Source of the DNA: Brevundimonas aveniformis DSM 17977
Lineage (GTDB): Bacteria; Pseudomonadota; Alphaproteobacteria; Caulobacterales; Caulobacteraceae
DNA: 64,000 bases
Direction of reading: 5' to 3'
Assembly (NCBI RefSeq): GCF_000428765.1
Contig: NZ_AUAO01000001.1
Location: forward strand, 186,001-250,000
The notes under the pieces: generated by a model
What the model saw: the letters and a program-made list of their open reading frames with translations, nothing else
What the model was told of the DNA's origin: nothing
Database searches by the model: none
Position numbers and translations under genes: made by a program
Shown: one piece after another, positions 23,367 to 31,579 of the stretch
Layout of the letters: each line of letters opens with the position of its first letter
Position numbering within the stretch: the first letter of the stretch is position 1

Positions 23367-25051
23367 GCAGCCATGGGAGGCGAGGCTCCCAGCTGTTCCA
23401 GCTCCTCTTCGCTCACCCTATGCCATCCACGAAATGGGATGCAGTTCCGCGTGCTGCTCTCCGGGATCCAGAAGATCCCGTGGAGATCCGGTCTGATCCG
23501 CTTACTTTGCTGGGTGTAGAAGGTGGAACTATTGTCCGACCTAAACGGCACCAAATCCTCCTGCGCCTCCTGTGGCGGATTGGTCAGGGCTTCTGCTTCA
23601 CGGCGGTACCATTCCAGCAGGCCCGAATGTGGCACGGTGAAGTACTGCAGGTACTCCAGTCCCTGGGAGAAGGCGTCGACCTGATCGTCGAAGCGGCCAT
23701 TCGGGAACACCTCAGCCTCGTAGAGGAAATCCGGTACCCAAACGGCCTGTTCGGGCACCAGCACCCTGCCGGCAGCCAGATGCCCGGTCAGGCCCTCCAT
23801 CCGAACCTGTTTTGACCGGTGCGGCTTGACCGGGTGGGTCTTGAAGAACTGGGCCTTGGCCAGTTCCTGAAGCAGCGCAGTGCCGACGCCAGCATCCTCG
23901 ATCACCACGACGTCCGCACGGAAAGCCGCCTGCAGAGACGCAACCTTGGCTTTGAGGTCGTGATACTCGAGGCGCTCGCGATAGATATCGAGCACAAATA
24001 TCTGGTCTCCCACCTGGCCGAAGGTCACGCAAACGCTGAAGTCGTTGCGCAGACCGGTCTTGCTGGCTGTGTCCCAACTCTGAACGACCCGATCACAGCG
24101 GACAGGCCGGTCCTTGTATGTGAGGAACCAGCCGATCTTGACGATACCCCCGCCGGCCGGCGCGGGTCGTTGCTGGTACTGGGCGGCCCACACGGCTTCG
24201 CCGACGTCCAGCCTGAACTCGTCGAGCTTGTCCCTGGAGAACCGACCGGGATGGAGAAGATCCCCGGGCTGGCGACGCCAGACCATCTCCTCGCCGGCCC
24301 AGTTCAAGTAGCGATGCTCCTCGTCGTGCTCCGCGATGGCCGGGAGCGACAGGATCGACCAGCCCCGGCCCTTTTTCGTCACGTGGCCGAGGAAGTCGTC
24401 CTCATGGAGCCGCTGCTGGATGATGACCACCCGGAACTCGTCAGGCGAGTTTTGCCGGCTTTGGAACGTCCCGGAGAAGGCATTGTTCGCGCTTGTCCTC
24501 AGAGCTTCAGAGGCGACATCCGCGGCCTTCTGGGGGTCGTCAAAGATCATGAGATCGGAGCCGAAGCCTGTGGCTGCACCTTCAATGGAGGTGGCTTGCC
24601 GCAGGCCTCCCTGAACCGTCCTCATCATGTCGACCGCGCCACGCGGATCTTCCAGGCGGGTCGCGAAAGCCTCCTTGTACCAGGCGCTCTGCATCACCTT
24701 GCGAGTCTTGCGCGCCAGGGTGATTGCAAGGTCCCGCCCATAGCTGACCGCCATCACCGTCTTGTCGGGGAAATGCCCAAGGAAGAACGCCGAAAGAGCG
24801 ATCGTCCCGCACTCCGACTTTAGATGACGCGGTGGAAGCGCCAGGGCCATGCGCCGCGTTTCCCCAAGCACGATGGCCCCGAGGTTGGCGCACACCACGT
24901 CCAGATACGGATCCCAGATCAGCGGGGTCCTGGGGTTCAGCTCCTTGAACACGAGCTTGACGAAAGTGGCGAAGTCTCGGCGCACGAGCGCCAGACGTTC
25001 GGCCCTGCGAAGGATCGGATCATCCATTGGAACCTCCATCATTTGATCCAC
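23363..25051 (-). CDS. Phage terminase large subunit
   Basis: A 562-residue DNA-packaging motor protein. The ATPase half has a Walker A-like 'LPPRHLKSE' (about 73-81) and Walker B 'LMIFDDP' (about 165-171), with a coupling motif near 'VVIIQQRLHEDD'. The nuclease half has the acidic triad in 'SWDTASKTG', 'VVIEDAGVG' and 'FDDQVDAFSQ'. It appears full length and intact. In phages it cuts and packages DNA into proheads. No portal, capsid or tail gene occurs in the window. The start overlaps the DUF5681 gene by 32 bases; internal Mets at residues 4, 5 and 9 are possible starts. Confidence 0.92.
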   Translation of the reverse strand: MDQMMEVPMDDPILRRAERLALVRRDFATFVKLVFKELNPRTPLIWDPYLDVVCANLGAIVLGETRRMALALPPRHLKSECGTIALSAFFLGHFPDKTVMAVSYGRDLAITLARKTRKVMQSAWYKEAFATRLEDPRGAVDMMRTVQGGLRQATSIEGAATGFGSDLMIFDDPQKAADVASEALRTSANNAFSGTFQSRQNSPDEFRVVIIQQRLHEDDFLGHVTKKGRGWSILSLPAIAEHDEEHRYLNWAGEEMVWRRQPGDLLHPGRFSRDKLDEFRLDVGEAVWAAQYQQRPAPAGGGIVKIGWFLTYKDRPVRCDRVVQSWDTASKTGLRNDFSVCVTFGQVGDQIFVLDIYRERLEYHDLKAKVASLQAAFRADVVVIEDAGVGTALLQELAKAQFFKTHPVKPHRSKQVRMEGLTGHLAAGRVLVPEQAVWVPDFLYEAEVFPNGRFDDQVDAFSQGLEYLQYFTVPHSGLLEWYRREAEALTNPPQEAQEDLVPFRSDNSSTFYTQQSKRIRPDLHGIFWIPESSTRNCIPFRGWHRVSEEELEQLGASPPMAA

Positions 25052-25409
25052 GAAGACGGCGCGACAGGTCTTTCAGCAGCGCCTCATCGAGCGCCTCCTG
25101 AAGTTCCGCGGGCGCGACCTCGTCCGGCGCCAATCCACTGGCCGCGACGAGATAGTCGAGCAGCATCTTGCTGGCGCGCAGGTCGCCCCCGGCCGCCTTG
25201 TTGACGATCTGGGTGGCCGCCACCTTCAGCTTGCTGATCCGCCGGCTCTTGCCATTCTCGGTGACGGTGACCCGCTGACTGGCCGCCTTGGTCAGCACCT
25301 CCAGGGGATCCTTTTCGCGCTTGGGCCGACCACTCTTGTTTCCGGATGTGCCTTTCGGCCATTGCGAGTGCTTGGGCGGCTTTTTGTATCCAACCTCATA
25401 GTCGCTCAT
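25020..25409 (-). CDS. DUF5681-domain protein
   Basis: A 129-residue protein starting MSDYEVGYKKPPKHSQ, followed by 'PKGTSGNKSGRPKR', the hallmark of DUF5681. It then has a helical region ending in an Arg/Gly-rich tail. Genes of this family usually lie directly before a terminase large-subunit gene, as here, so it may be a small-terminase-like or DNA-binding partner, which is inference. It overlaps the methyltransferase gene upstream by four bases and the terminase gene downstream by 32 bases. The start at 25409 is chosen over an upstream codon because it begins the conserved block. Confidence 0.85.
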   Translation of the reverse strand: MSDYEVGYKKPPKHSQWPKGTSGNKSGRPKREKDPLEVLTKAASQRVTVTENGKSRRISKLKVAATQIVNKAAGGDLRASKMLLDYLVAASGLAPDEVAPAELQEALDEALLKDLSRRLRGSNDGGSNG

Positions 25410-26713
25410 GCCGCGTCCTCCAGCTCGAGCCAATCGAACAGGGCGCCGTCCGAGCGGACCGCCTGGCCCCCTCCGTGGCGACGCCAGCGGCGGATGATCA
25501 GATCACAATAGGCCGGATCGAGTTCGATCATGCGACAGCGTCGCCCGGTGCGCTCGGCAGCCAGCAGGGTGGAGCCAGACCCGCCAAAGGGGTCCAGGAC
25601 CACATCGCCGCGGGCCGACGAATCCAGCAAGGCGTCAGCGATGAGCTGCACGGGCTTGGGTGTCGGATGTTGTCCGGCCAGGTCCGCGTCCTCGCCCGAG
25701 CGCAGGAAGGTGTTGGCGCCGGGGTAGTTCCAGACGTTGGTGCGATTGCGACCAAACCGGCCCAGCTGGACGTTGTTGCGATGATGCCCTGCGCCTTTCC
25801 TCGCAACCACGACCATCTCGTGCGCGGACCTGTAAAGTGACCCCATCCCGCCGTTGGACTTGGACCAGACGCAGATGTTGATCAGGTCGTCGTAGACGGA
25901 CCGCACCACGGCCAGCAGACCATGGAGGTGGCGCCAGTCCATACAGACGTAGTGCAGGCTGCCATCCGCGCTCCAGTCGGCCATAAGCCGGCTGGCAGTG
26001 TGCAGGAAGGCATTGAAGTCCGGCTCTGACATCTCGCCGGCGGCCATGGCGAACTCGCGGTGCTTGCGCTTGCCCTTGCCACTCACATGGCCGGTGATGG
26101 GCACGTTGTACGGTGGATCGGTGAAGACGACCGACGCCCGCTCATCGTCCATGAGCGCTTGGTACGTCGTCGCTTCGAGCGACGACCCGCAGATCAGCCG
26201 GTGATCGCCCAGGACCCAGAGATCCCCGGGTCGCGTCACGGAAGGTCCCGGCTCGGGGAGGATCTCTTCCTCGGCCGGCGCGGCCTCGCTCAAACCTTCG
26301 ATGAAGAGATCGATCTCTCCCATCTGAAAGCCGGTGTCCTCCAGACTGAAATCGAGCTTCAGGTCCGACAATTCGGAGAAGATCTCGCCAAGCGCTCGCT
26401 CGTCCCAGGAGCCGGTCTCGACGAGCCGGTTCTCGGCGATTGCGAATGCCTGGGCTTGGGCTGGCGACAAGTGACTGAGACGAATGACCGGGACCTCGTC
26501 CATGCCCAGCTCGCGACACGCGATCAACCGCACATGACCGGAGATCATGGTCCAGTCATCCTGAGCGAGCAGTGGCACATTGTACTGATGCGTCCTGACG
26601 CTCCGCTTCACGCGCTCGATCTGCGCGCGAGTAATTTGCCGGGCGTGTTTTGGATTGATCTTGATCTGATCGATCGGGACGTACTCGATCGACAGATTGT
26701 TGCTGCGAGACAT
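25406..26713 (-). CDS. ParB-N domain fused to DNA methyltransferase (DPPY type)
   Basis: A 435-residue protein. Residues 8-100 are a ParB/Srx-like domain ('EYVPIDQIKINPKHAR', 'MISGHVRLIACRELG', 'AIAENRLVE'). The methyltransferase domain follows with DPPY at about 198 and the SAM motif 'LDPFGGSGSTLLAAE' at about 370-384. The motif order (IV before I) is that of beta-class adenine or cytosine-N4 methylases. It is the first gene of the ParB-methylase, DUF5681, terminase unit that recurs in alphaproteobacterial phage-like elements. It probably protects or marks the element's DNA. No restriction partner is present. Confidence 0.9.
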   Translation of the reverse strand: MSRSNNLSIEYVPIDQIKINPKHARQITRAQIERVKRSVRTHQYNVPLLAQDDWTMISGHVRLIACRELGMDEVPVIRLSHLSPAQAQAFAIAENRLVETGSWDERALGEIFSELSDLKLDFSLEDTGFQMGEIDLFIEGLSEAAPAEEEILPEPGPSVTRPGDLWVLGDHRLICGSSLEATTYQALMDDERASVVFTDPPYNVPITGHVSGKGKRKHREFAMAAGEMSEPDFNAFLHTASRLMADWSADGSLHYVCMDWRHLHGLLAVVRSVYDDLINICVWSKSNGGMGSLYRSAHEMVVVARKGAGHHRNNVQLGRFGRNRTNVWNYPGANTFLRSGEDADLAGQHPTPKPVQLIADALLDSSARGDVVLDPFGGSGSTLLAAERTGRRCRMIELDPAYCDLIIRRWRRHGGGQAVRSDGALFDWLELEDAA

Positions 26714-26961
26714 GCCTATCCCCTTCTGCTCATCGGCCGAACTGACCGATTTCGCTCACACCGACATGGTGCGAACGCACTTTCAGGCCGCGCGGGGGAG
26801 GACGTGCTCGCGACCCAGATTTGAAAACGTCGGCGCTCAAACCCGAAGGGAGCGGCCGGAACATATGAGGAACTCGAATCTCTTAACAAAGTCCTAAGCG
26901 GCGACTGGACTTCACGCTCATTGGAAGCATCAGTGGCTTGTCGCCCGCGCTCGCGGGCTCG

Positions 26962-27001
26962 CCTCGGTAGGGGCGCGATGGTCGCGCCTCACAGACCGAG
27001 G
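26962..27001 (+). promoter_or_regulatory. Two-tier hairpin covering the ribosome site of the recombinase operon
   Basis: CCTCGGT (26962-26968) pairs with ACCGAGG (26995-27001), enclosing GGCGCGA (26972-26978) that pairs with TCGCGCC (26982-26988) across a three-base loop. The 3' arm contains the GAGG ribosome site of the gene starting at 27003/27009. A smaller hairpin, CCCGCG/CGCGGG (26944-26957), stands just upstream. The structure would hide the ribosome site in the mRNA, or serve as a protein operator. The rest of 26714-26961 shows no gene. Confidence 0.6.
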
Positions 27002-27008
27002 AATGACG

Positions 27009-27350
27009 ATGACCACCCAACCCGAGAAGACCAAGTCGGCCCAGCCGAAGAAGGCAGCCACGGCCAAGGCTACTCCGCCGAAGGCGACTTCGCCGCGCAA
27101 GCCAGCAGCCGCAGTCCCTGTGGAGACGACGGCCGCGGCCCCGACCGGCAAGCTCGGCGCGGTCGTCGAGCTGATGCGGCGGGCTGAGGGCGCCACTGTC
27201 CAGCAGATGAGCGAGGCCACCGGCTGGCAAGCGCACTCAGTGCGCGGCGCCATGTCGGGCGCGCTCAAGAGGAAGCACGGCCTGACGATCACCTCCGAGA
27301 AGGGCGAGGCCGGCCGCGTCTACCGCATTGCAGGAGATCAGGCGGCGTGA
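27009..27350 (+). CDS. DUF3489-domain protein
   Basis: A 113-residue protein. The first 45 residues are a Lys/Ala/Pro-rich, disordered, basic stretch. The C-terminal domain reads 'VVELMRRAEGATVQQMSEATGWQAHSVRGAMSGALKRKHGL', split here around the core 'TGWQAHSVRG', which is the DUF3489 signature and looks like a winged helix. The start at 27009 sits seven bases after GAGG; an ATG at 27003 is too close. It overlaps the DUF2924 gene by four bases. The trio DUF3489, DUF2924 and recombinase recurs in alphaproteobacterial elements and suggests DNA-binding help to the recombinase. Confidence 0.85.
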   Translation: MTTQPEKTKSAQPKKAATAKATPPKATSPRKPAAAVPVETTAAAPTGKLGAVVELMRRAEGATVQQMSEATGWQAHSVRGAMSGALKRKHGLTITSEKGEAGRVYRIAGDQAA

Positions 27351-27757
27351 ACCCCGAGGCGATCTACGACGAGGTCCGGGCGCTGGAGCGCCTGGACCTC
27401 CACGCCCTGCGTGATCAATGGCGAAAGCGCTACGGCGAACCGCCCAAGCTCCGTTCGCGCGAACTGCTTGGACTGCAACTGGCCTGGAAGATCCAGGCCG
27501 ACGCCTTCGGCGGGCTGACCCCTGAGGTGAAGGCGAAGCTGCGGGCGCCCGGCAAGATCAAAGCCGGCCCCCAACTGATGGTGGGGACCAAGCTGACGCG
27601 CGAGTGGAAGGGAGAGCCGCAGGTCGTGCGGGTAACGGACGCGGGCCTGGAATGGAACGACCAGACCTACAAGAGCCTCTCGGCCGTGGCGCGGGCCATC
27701 ACGGGCATCCGTTGGAACGGCCCTCGCTTCTTCGGTCTACGGGATGAGGCGTCATGA
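27347..27757 (+). CDS. DUF2924-domain protein
   Basis: A 136-residue basic protein with a GTG start inside the previous stop (GTGA). It reads 'LRDQWRKRYGEPPKLRSRELL' around residues 20-40, then 'GTKLTREWKGEPQVVRVTDAG' and 'SLSAVARAITGIRWNGPRFFGL', the classical DUF2924 pattern. The ending resembles a short DNA-binding beta module, as in family members always next to a large serine recombinase. It overlaps the recombinase gene by four bases. A role in site recognition or recombination direction is likely but unproven. Confidence 0.88.
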   Translation: MNPEAIYDEVRALERLDLHALRDQWRKRYGEPPKLRSRELLGLQLAWKIQADAFGGLTPEVKAKLRAPGKIKAGPQLMVGTKLTREWKGEPQVVRVTDAGLEWNDQTYKSLSAVARAITGIRWNGPRFFGLRDEAS

Positions 27758-29328
27758 CGAAGAAGGTCCTCCGCTGCGCCATCTACACGCGAAAGAGCTC
27801 CGAAGAGGGACTGGATCAGGAGTTCAACAGCCTCGACGCCCAGCGGGAGGCTTGCGAGGCCTATGTGAAGTCTCAGGTCGGAGAAGGCTGGTCAGCGCTC
27901 GCGACCACCTATGATGACGGCGGCGTCTCGGGCGGCACGATGGAGCGCGATGGCCTGAAGGCGCTGCTGGCCGACATTCAAGCCGGCAAGATTGATGTGG
28001 TGGTCGTCTACAAGGTCGATCGCCTGACACGGTCGCTCCACGACTTCGCCCGCATCGTGGAGGTGTTCGACAAGCACCAGGTCTCGTTCGTCTCGGTCAC
28101 CCAGGCCTTCAACACCACCACCTCCATGGGCCGACTGACGCTGAACGTGCTGCTGTCATTCGCCCAGTTCGAGCGCGAGGTCACCGGCGAGCGGATCCGC
28201 GACAAGATCGCGGCGTCCAAGGCCAAGGGGCTCTGGATGGGGGGCAATCCGCCGCTTGGATATGATCCCAAGGACCGCACCCTGGTGATCAACGAAGCGG
28301 AGGCCGAGACGGTCCGCCACATCTTCCGCCGGTACCTCGAAGTCAGGTCGGTCAATGATCTCCACGAAGAGCTGGCGCGAGAAGGGTTCCGGTCCAAGAG
28401 CCGGTTGACGCGGGATGGTCGCCAGATCGGCGGCAAGGTGATCGGGCGAGGCCCCCTCCTCCATCTGCTGCGCAACCCCGTCTATCTGGGTTGCATCACG
28501 CATAAGCGGATCAAGCATCCCGGCGTCCATCCGGCGATCCTCGATACTGCCCTCTTCGACGCGGTGCAGGCGAAACTGGATGGCGCGCGGGTGGTGAGAA
28601 CCGCCACGGCTCGCCAGACCTCACTTCTCACCGGCATCATCTTCGACAGCGAAGGCAATCGGATGTCTCCCACCCATGGCAGAGGTAAGGGTGGCAAGCG
28701 CTATCGCTACTACGTCTCGGCGCCGTTGCAGCAAGGCGGGAAGGTTCGTTCGGAAACGATCAGCCGGCTTCCCGCGAGCGCGACTGAAAGCTGGGTGCGT
28801 GACCAGCTCGGCCGGCTGTTGCCAAGCCACGATGGGCAGACGGCGTTGGAGCGCCTCGAGGTTCGAGCAGCGTCTGTCCACCTGGCCATCCATCCAGATC
28901 GGCTCAGCCAACGAGCCTGTGAAAGACAGGATGCACAGAAGCGGTTGATCGCCGCCCTTCATGAGGGCGAAGAGTTCGAGGACGATGGCGCGCTGTGGTG
29001 GGTGCGGATTGATCGACAGCTTCAGTTCCGGGGCGGCCGGGCCTGGATCGAAGGAGCAGCCCAAGCCCCGCGACGGTTCGACGCCACCTTGGCCCGCGCG
29101 CTGAAATCCGCTCATCGGATTGCTCGGGCCCATGCCAGCCCAACAGCCCTGCTCGAGCGATCACCGACCAATCCATACGAGCGCATCCTCGTATCAATGG
29201 CCTTCCTCGCCCCGGACCTTCAGGCTGCGATCCTGGAAGGCTCGCAGCCGGCGCGATGGCAGCTGGAACAGTTGATGGCGGGCGCCGTGCCGTTTGCCTG
29301 GGCGGACCAGCATCAGGCGTTCCCATAG
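27754..29328 (+). CDS. Large serine recombinase (site-specific integrase)
   Basis: A 524-residue recombinase. The catalytic domain starts 'CAIYTRKSSEEG' with nucleophile S15; 'YKVDRLTRS' carries the essential Arg, and 'FAQFEREVTGERIRDK' marks the long alpha-E helix. The recombinase domain follows ('LLHLLRNPVYLGCI'). The usual zinc-ribbon cysteines are not evident in the C-terminal region (about 290-520). It is the last gene of the DUF3489-DUF2924-recombinase operon, ends 351 bases from the 3' end of tRNA-Ser, and presumably integrated the island there. It is full length with no break visible. Confidence 0.93.
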   Translation: MTKKVLRCAIYTRKSSEEGLDQEFNSLDAQREACEAYVKSQVGEGWSALATTYDDGGVSGGTMERDGLKALLADIQAGKIDVVVVYKVDRLTRSLHDFARIVEVFDKHQVSFVSVTQAFNTTTSMGRLTLNVLLSFAQFEREVTGERIRDKIAASKAKGLWMGGNPPLGYDPKDRTLVINEAEAETVRHIFRRYLEVRSVNDLHEELAREGFRSKSRLTRDGRQIGGKVIGRGPLLHLLRNPVYLGCITHKRIKHPGVHPAILDTALFDAVQAKLDGARVVRTATARQTSLLTGIIFDSEGNRMSPTHGRGKGGKRYRYYVSAPLQQGGKVRSETISRLPASATESWVRDQLGRLLPSHDGQTALERLEVRAASVHLAIHPDRLSQRACERQDAQKRLIAALHEGEEFEDDGALWWVRIDRQLQFRGGRAWIEGAAQAPRRFDATLARALKSAHRIARAHASPTALLERSPTNPYERILVSMAFLAPDLQAAILEGSQPARWQLEQLMAGAVPFAWADQHQAFP

Positions 29329-29679
29329 AGTCTTCGCAGCGTTCACTGCTGGCGCACGGGTCATTCCCTGATCTGGCTAAAATATTTCCCTGCCAAGGTG
29401 GGCCAGAATGCGTTCCGCTCACTCGCATTTCCAAGCCTACACTGGGGTTCAGAAGCCCATCGCGCGGATCGAGGGTCGAAGTTTCGCTGATAAGTTCGCT
29501 GTTACCAGGGAAACTCAAGGGAACTGGGACAGACGGAGACTGCCCGGCCCAAAATGCATGAATACGGGCGATACCAGCCCCAGAAATCAGCCGGTCGGTA
29601 GGGAATTGGCGGGAGTTCCCGCGACATTTTGGCGGGTTAGCCAGCGCTAGATCGTAGAGAGACAGTTTGGCGGACTGGC
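29329..29679 (+). other. Non-coding island edge with repeats, candidate attachment region
   Basis: 351 bases without a credible gene between the recombinase stop and tRNA-Ser. TTCCCTG occurs twice in direct order (29364-29370 and 29386-29392) and its complement CAGGGAA once (29506-29512). TTCGCTG is repeated in tandem (within 29482-29502). Base composition falls below that of the flanking genes. Such an edge next to the recombinase and a tRNA 3' end is where an attachment site is expected. The second half of the pair is not in the window, so the exact crossover cannot be set. Confidence 0.5.
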
Positions 29680-29769
29680 TGGCGGACAGAGAGGGATTCG
29701 AACCCTCGATAGGCTTGCACCTATACACGCGTTCCAGGCGTGCGCCTTCAACCACTCGGCCACCTGTCC
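29680..29769 (-). tRNA. tRNA-Ser (anticodon GGA)
   Basis: A 90-base minus-strand tRNA with encoded CCA (TGG at 29680-29682 on the plus strand). The acceptor stem pairs GGACAGG with TCTGTCC, followed by discriminator G. The D arm contains GGCCGAGTGG. The anticodon stem is CACGC/GCGTG with loop CTGGAAC, giving anticodon GGA for UCC codons. A long variable arm is present, as expected for serine, and the T arm carries GGGTTCGAATCCC. The 3' end faces the recombinase, the usual geometry of an island inserted at a tRNA. The 138 bases from here to msrA hold nothing recognisable. Confidence 0.95.
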
Positions 29770-29907
29770 ATCACCCGCTGCGTCGGCATCAACAAGGACG
29801 CCCCGCATGGCGAGGCGGGGAACTAGCCCACAGCGCGGCCTGGGGCAAGGTAGGAGGGTGCAAAGTTCGCCGGTACCGCCCATATCTGTCGCGAAGGAGT
29901 ACCCGCC

Positions 29908-30522
29908 ATGACTGCACCTGCTGGCCGCCCCGATGCGATCGCGACCGACGAAACCCATTTCGTTCTGGGGCACCCCCTGAAGGGCCCCTACCCCGCCGGT
30001 CTGGAGTCGGCCGTATTCGGCATGGGCTGTTTCTGGGGTGTCGAACGCGTGTTCTGGAAGCTGTCAGGCGTGTGGGTGACCTCCGTGGGCTATGCGGGTG
30101 GCCAGACGCCCAATCCGACCTATCGTGAGGTCTGTTCGGGTGAAACGGGCCACGCTGAGGTCGTAGAGGTCATCTTTGACCCTGCGGTGATTTCGTATGG
30201 CGACCTGCTCAAGGTCTTCTGGGAAAACCACGACCCGACGCAAGGCAACCGTCAGGGCAATGACATCGGCACCCAATACCGCTCGGCCATCTACTATGCC
30301 GACGACGCCCAGCGCGCCGCCGCCGCGGCCAGCCGTGAAGCCTATCAGACAGCGTTGACCGCCGCCGGGCGGGGACCGATCACCACCGAAATCACGCCGC
30401 GCCCACCCTATTACTTCGCCGAAGGCTACCATCAGGGCTATCTGGCCAAGAACCCGGACGGCTATTGCGGCATCGGCGGGACTGGCGTGCCGTGCCCCGC
30501 TGGCCTCGGGGTTGAGGCCTGA
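29908..30522 (+). CDS. msrA: Peptide-methionine (S)-S-oxide reductase
   Basis: A 204-residue cytoplasmic repair enzyme that reduces methionine S-sulfoxide in proteins. The catalytic motif GMGCFWG contains C41. '[18 protein letters not shown]' and '[11 protein letters not shown]' are the family's substrate-binding blocks. '[15 protein letters not shown]' and a further C-terminal Cys (VPCPAG) provide resolving cysteines for thioredoxin recycling. Normal length. GAAGGAG lies before the ATG. It is followed by an overlapping YjbR-type gene. It marks the start of the core-chromosome part of the window. Confidence 0.96.
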   Translation: MTAPAGRPDAIATDETHFVLGHPLKGPYPAGLESAVFGMGCFWGVERVFWKLSGVWVTSVGYAGGQTPNPTYREVCSGETGHAEVVEVIFDPAVISYGDLLKVFWENHDPTQGNRQGNDIGTQYRSAIYYADDAQRAAAAASREAYQTALTAAGRGPITTEITPRPPYYFAEGYHQGYLAKNPDGYCGIGGTGVPCPAGLGVEA

Positions 30523-30866
30523 TGGATCGTCAGGGCGTCAAGCAGGTCTGCCTGGCGTTGCCGGCGGCGACCCTGGACCATCCGTGGGACCCCGACCACG
30601 ACGCCTACAAGGTCGGTGGCAAGATGTTCGCCGTTATCGGGGGCATGGGCGCCATCAGCTTCAAGGTGTCGGATATCGCCTATGAAGTGCTGACCCAGAG
30701 CGGCCGGGCCAGGCCGGCCCCCTACATGGCGCGGGCCAAATGGATAAACCTGGATGACCCGTCTGACTGGCCCGACGACGAGCTGGCCGAGCATCTGCGG
30801 ATTGCCCATGGCCTGATCGCCGCCAAGCTGACGAAAAAGGTGCGGCGGGAGTTGGGGCTGGATTAG
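30522..30866 (+). CDS. MmcQ/YjbR-family protein
   Basis: A 114-residue protein sharing one base with the msrA stop (TGATG). It has the MmcQ/YjbR pattern: 'LALPAATLDHPWDPDHDAYKV' near the N terminus, 'KMFAVIGG' and 'ISFKVSD' in the middle, and 'PAPYMARAKWINLDD' followed by a C-terminal helix. The fold is a double-wing DNA-binding-like domain, but no bacterial member has an established function known to me. It is co-transcribed with msrA. It ends against the convergent acyltransferase gene, overlapping by four bases. Confidence 0.88.
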   Translation: MDRQGVKQVCLALPAATLDHPWDPDHDAYKVGGKMFAVIGGMGAISFKVSDIAYEVLTQSGRARPAPYMARAKWINLDDPSDWPDDELAEHLRIAHGLIAAKLTKKVRRELGLD

Positions 30867-31579
30867 GATCCGGCCCGACCGCTCAGCCGGTCCGACGCTG
30901 TTTCCACCGCCTCTTGCAGCCGCGCCATGAATTCCGCGCGTTTCAGGCCGGCGGGGAGCGGCGGCAGATACTCCACCACGACGACGCCCGGGGTGAAGCC
31001 TATGCCCTTGGCCGGCCAGTGCTCGCCGGCATTCGTCGCGACAGGCCAGCAAGGGCCGTCCAGATCACGATAGATGGCCGCGACGCCAGGCTTGTAGTCA
31101 GGCGCCGCTCCAGGCAGTTGCCGCGTCCCCTCTGGAAAGATCAGAATCTGCCGGCCTTCGGCCAGCCGATCACGGGCGCTGCGCACCATGTCCTTGAGGG
31201 CTTTGGCATGGGCTCCACGGTCTACCGGGATCATCTTCGTCTTCCAGGCGAACCAGCCGATGAACGGAACGATCATCAGTTCCTTCTTGAGGACGAAACA
31301 CGGATCCCTCAGCACCGTGAACGGCACGACGATGTCGAGCATCGACTGGTGTTTGGGCGCAATGAGAGCGGCCCCGTTCGGACGGTTTTCCAGGCCTCGG
31401 ACCTCGACGGTCACACCCATGATCCAGCGCAGCCCAAACAGCACCACGTGAGCCCAGATCTTGATCACGCCCATAGCCGGGCGATGGGGCATCAACAGCG
31501 CCGGCGACAGGCCGATCGCGCAGATCGGCATCGACAGGTAAAGCCAGGCTGCAAACAGGAGCCGACGAAGGCTAAGCAT
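30863..31579 (-). CDS. plsC: 1-acyl-sn-glycerol-3-phosphate acyltransferase
   Basis: A 238-residue membrane-associated acyltransferase that makes phosphatidic acid. The catalytic H-x4-D is in 'APKHQSMLDIVV', and the glycerophosphate-binding 'FPEGTRQLPG' is present with the intervening 'KKELMIVPFIGW'. An N-terminal hydrophobic stretch (7-60) anchors it in the inner membrane. The start at 31579 is set by conserved 'MLSLRRLLFAAWLYL'; the open frame further upstream lies inside the neighbouring gene. It overlaps the YdcF-like gene upstream by eight bases and so is the last gene of an operon with ftsE and ftsX. Confidence 0.92.
   Translation of the reverse strand: MLSLRRLLFAAWLYLSMPICAIGLSPALLMPHRPAMGVIKIWAHVVLFGLRWIMGVTVEVRGLENRPNGAALIAPKHQSMLDIVVPFTVLRDPCFVLKKELMIVPFIGWFAWKTKMIPVDRGAHAKALKDMVRSARDRLAEGRQILIFPEGTRQLPGAAPDYKPGVAAIYRDLDGPCWPVATNAGEHWPAKGIGFTPGVVVVEYLPPLPAGLKRAEFMARLQEAVETASDRLSGRAGS

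Noticed and set aside
29817..29841. GGAAC upstream of msrA as a stress promoter
   Set aside because: At 16-17 bases downstream there is CTGG, not CGTT.
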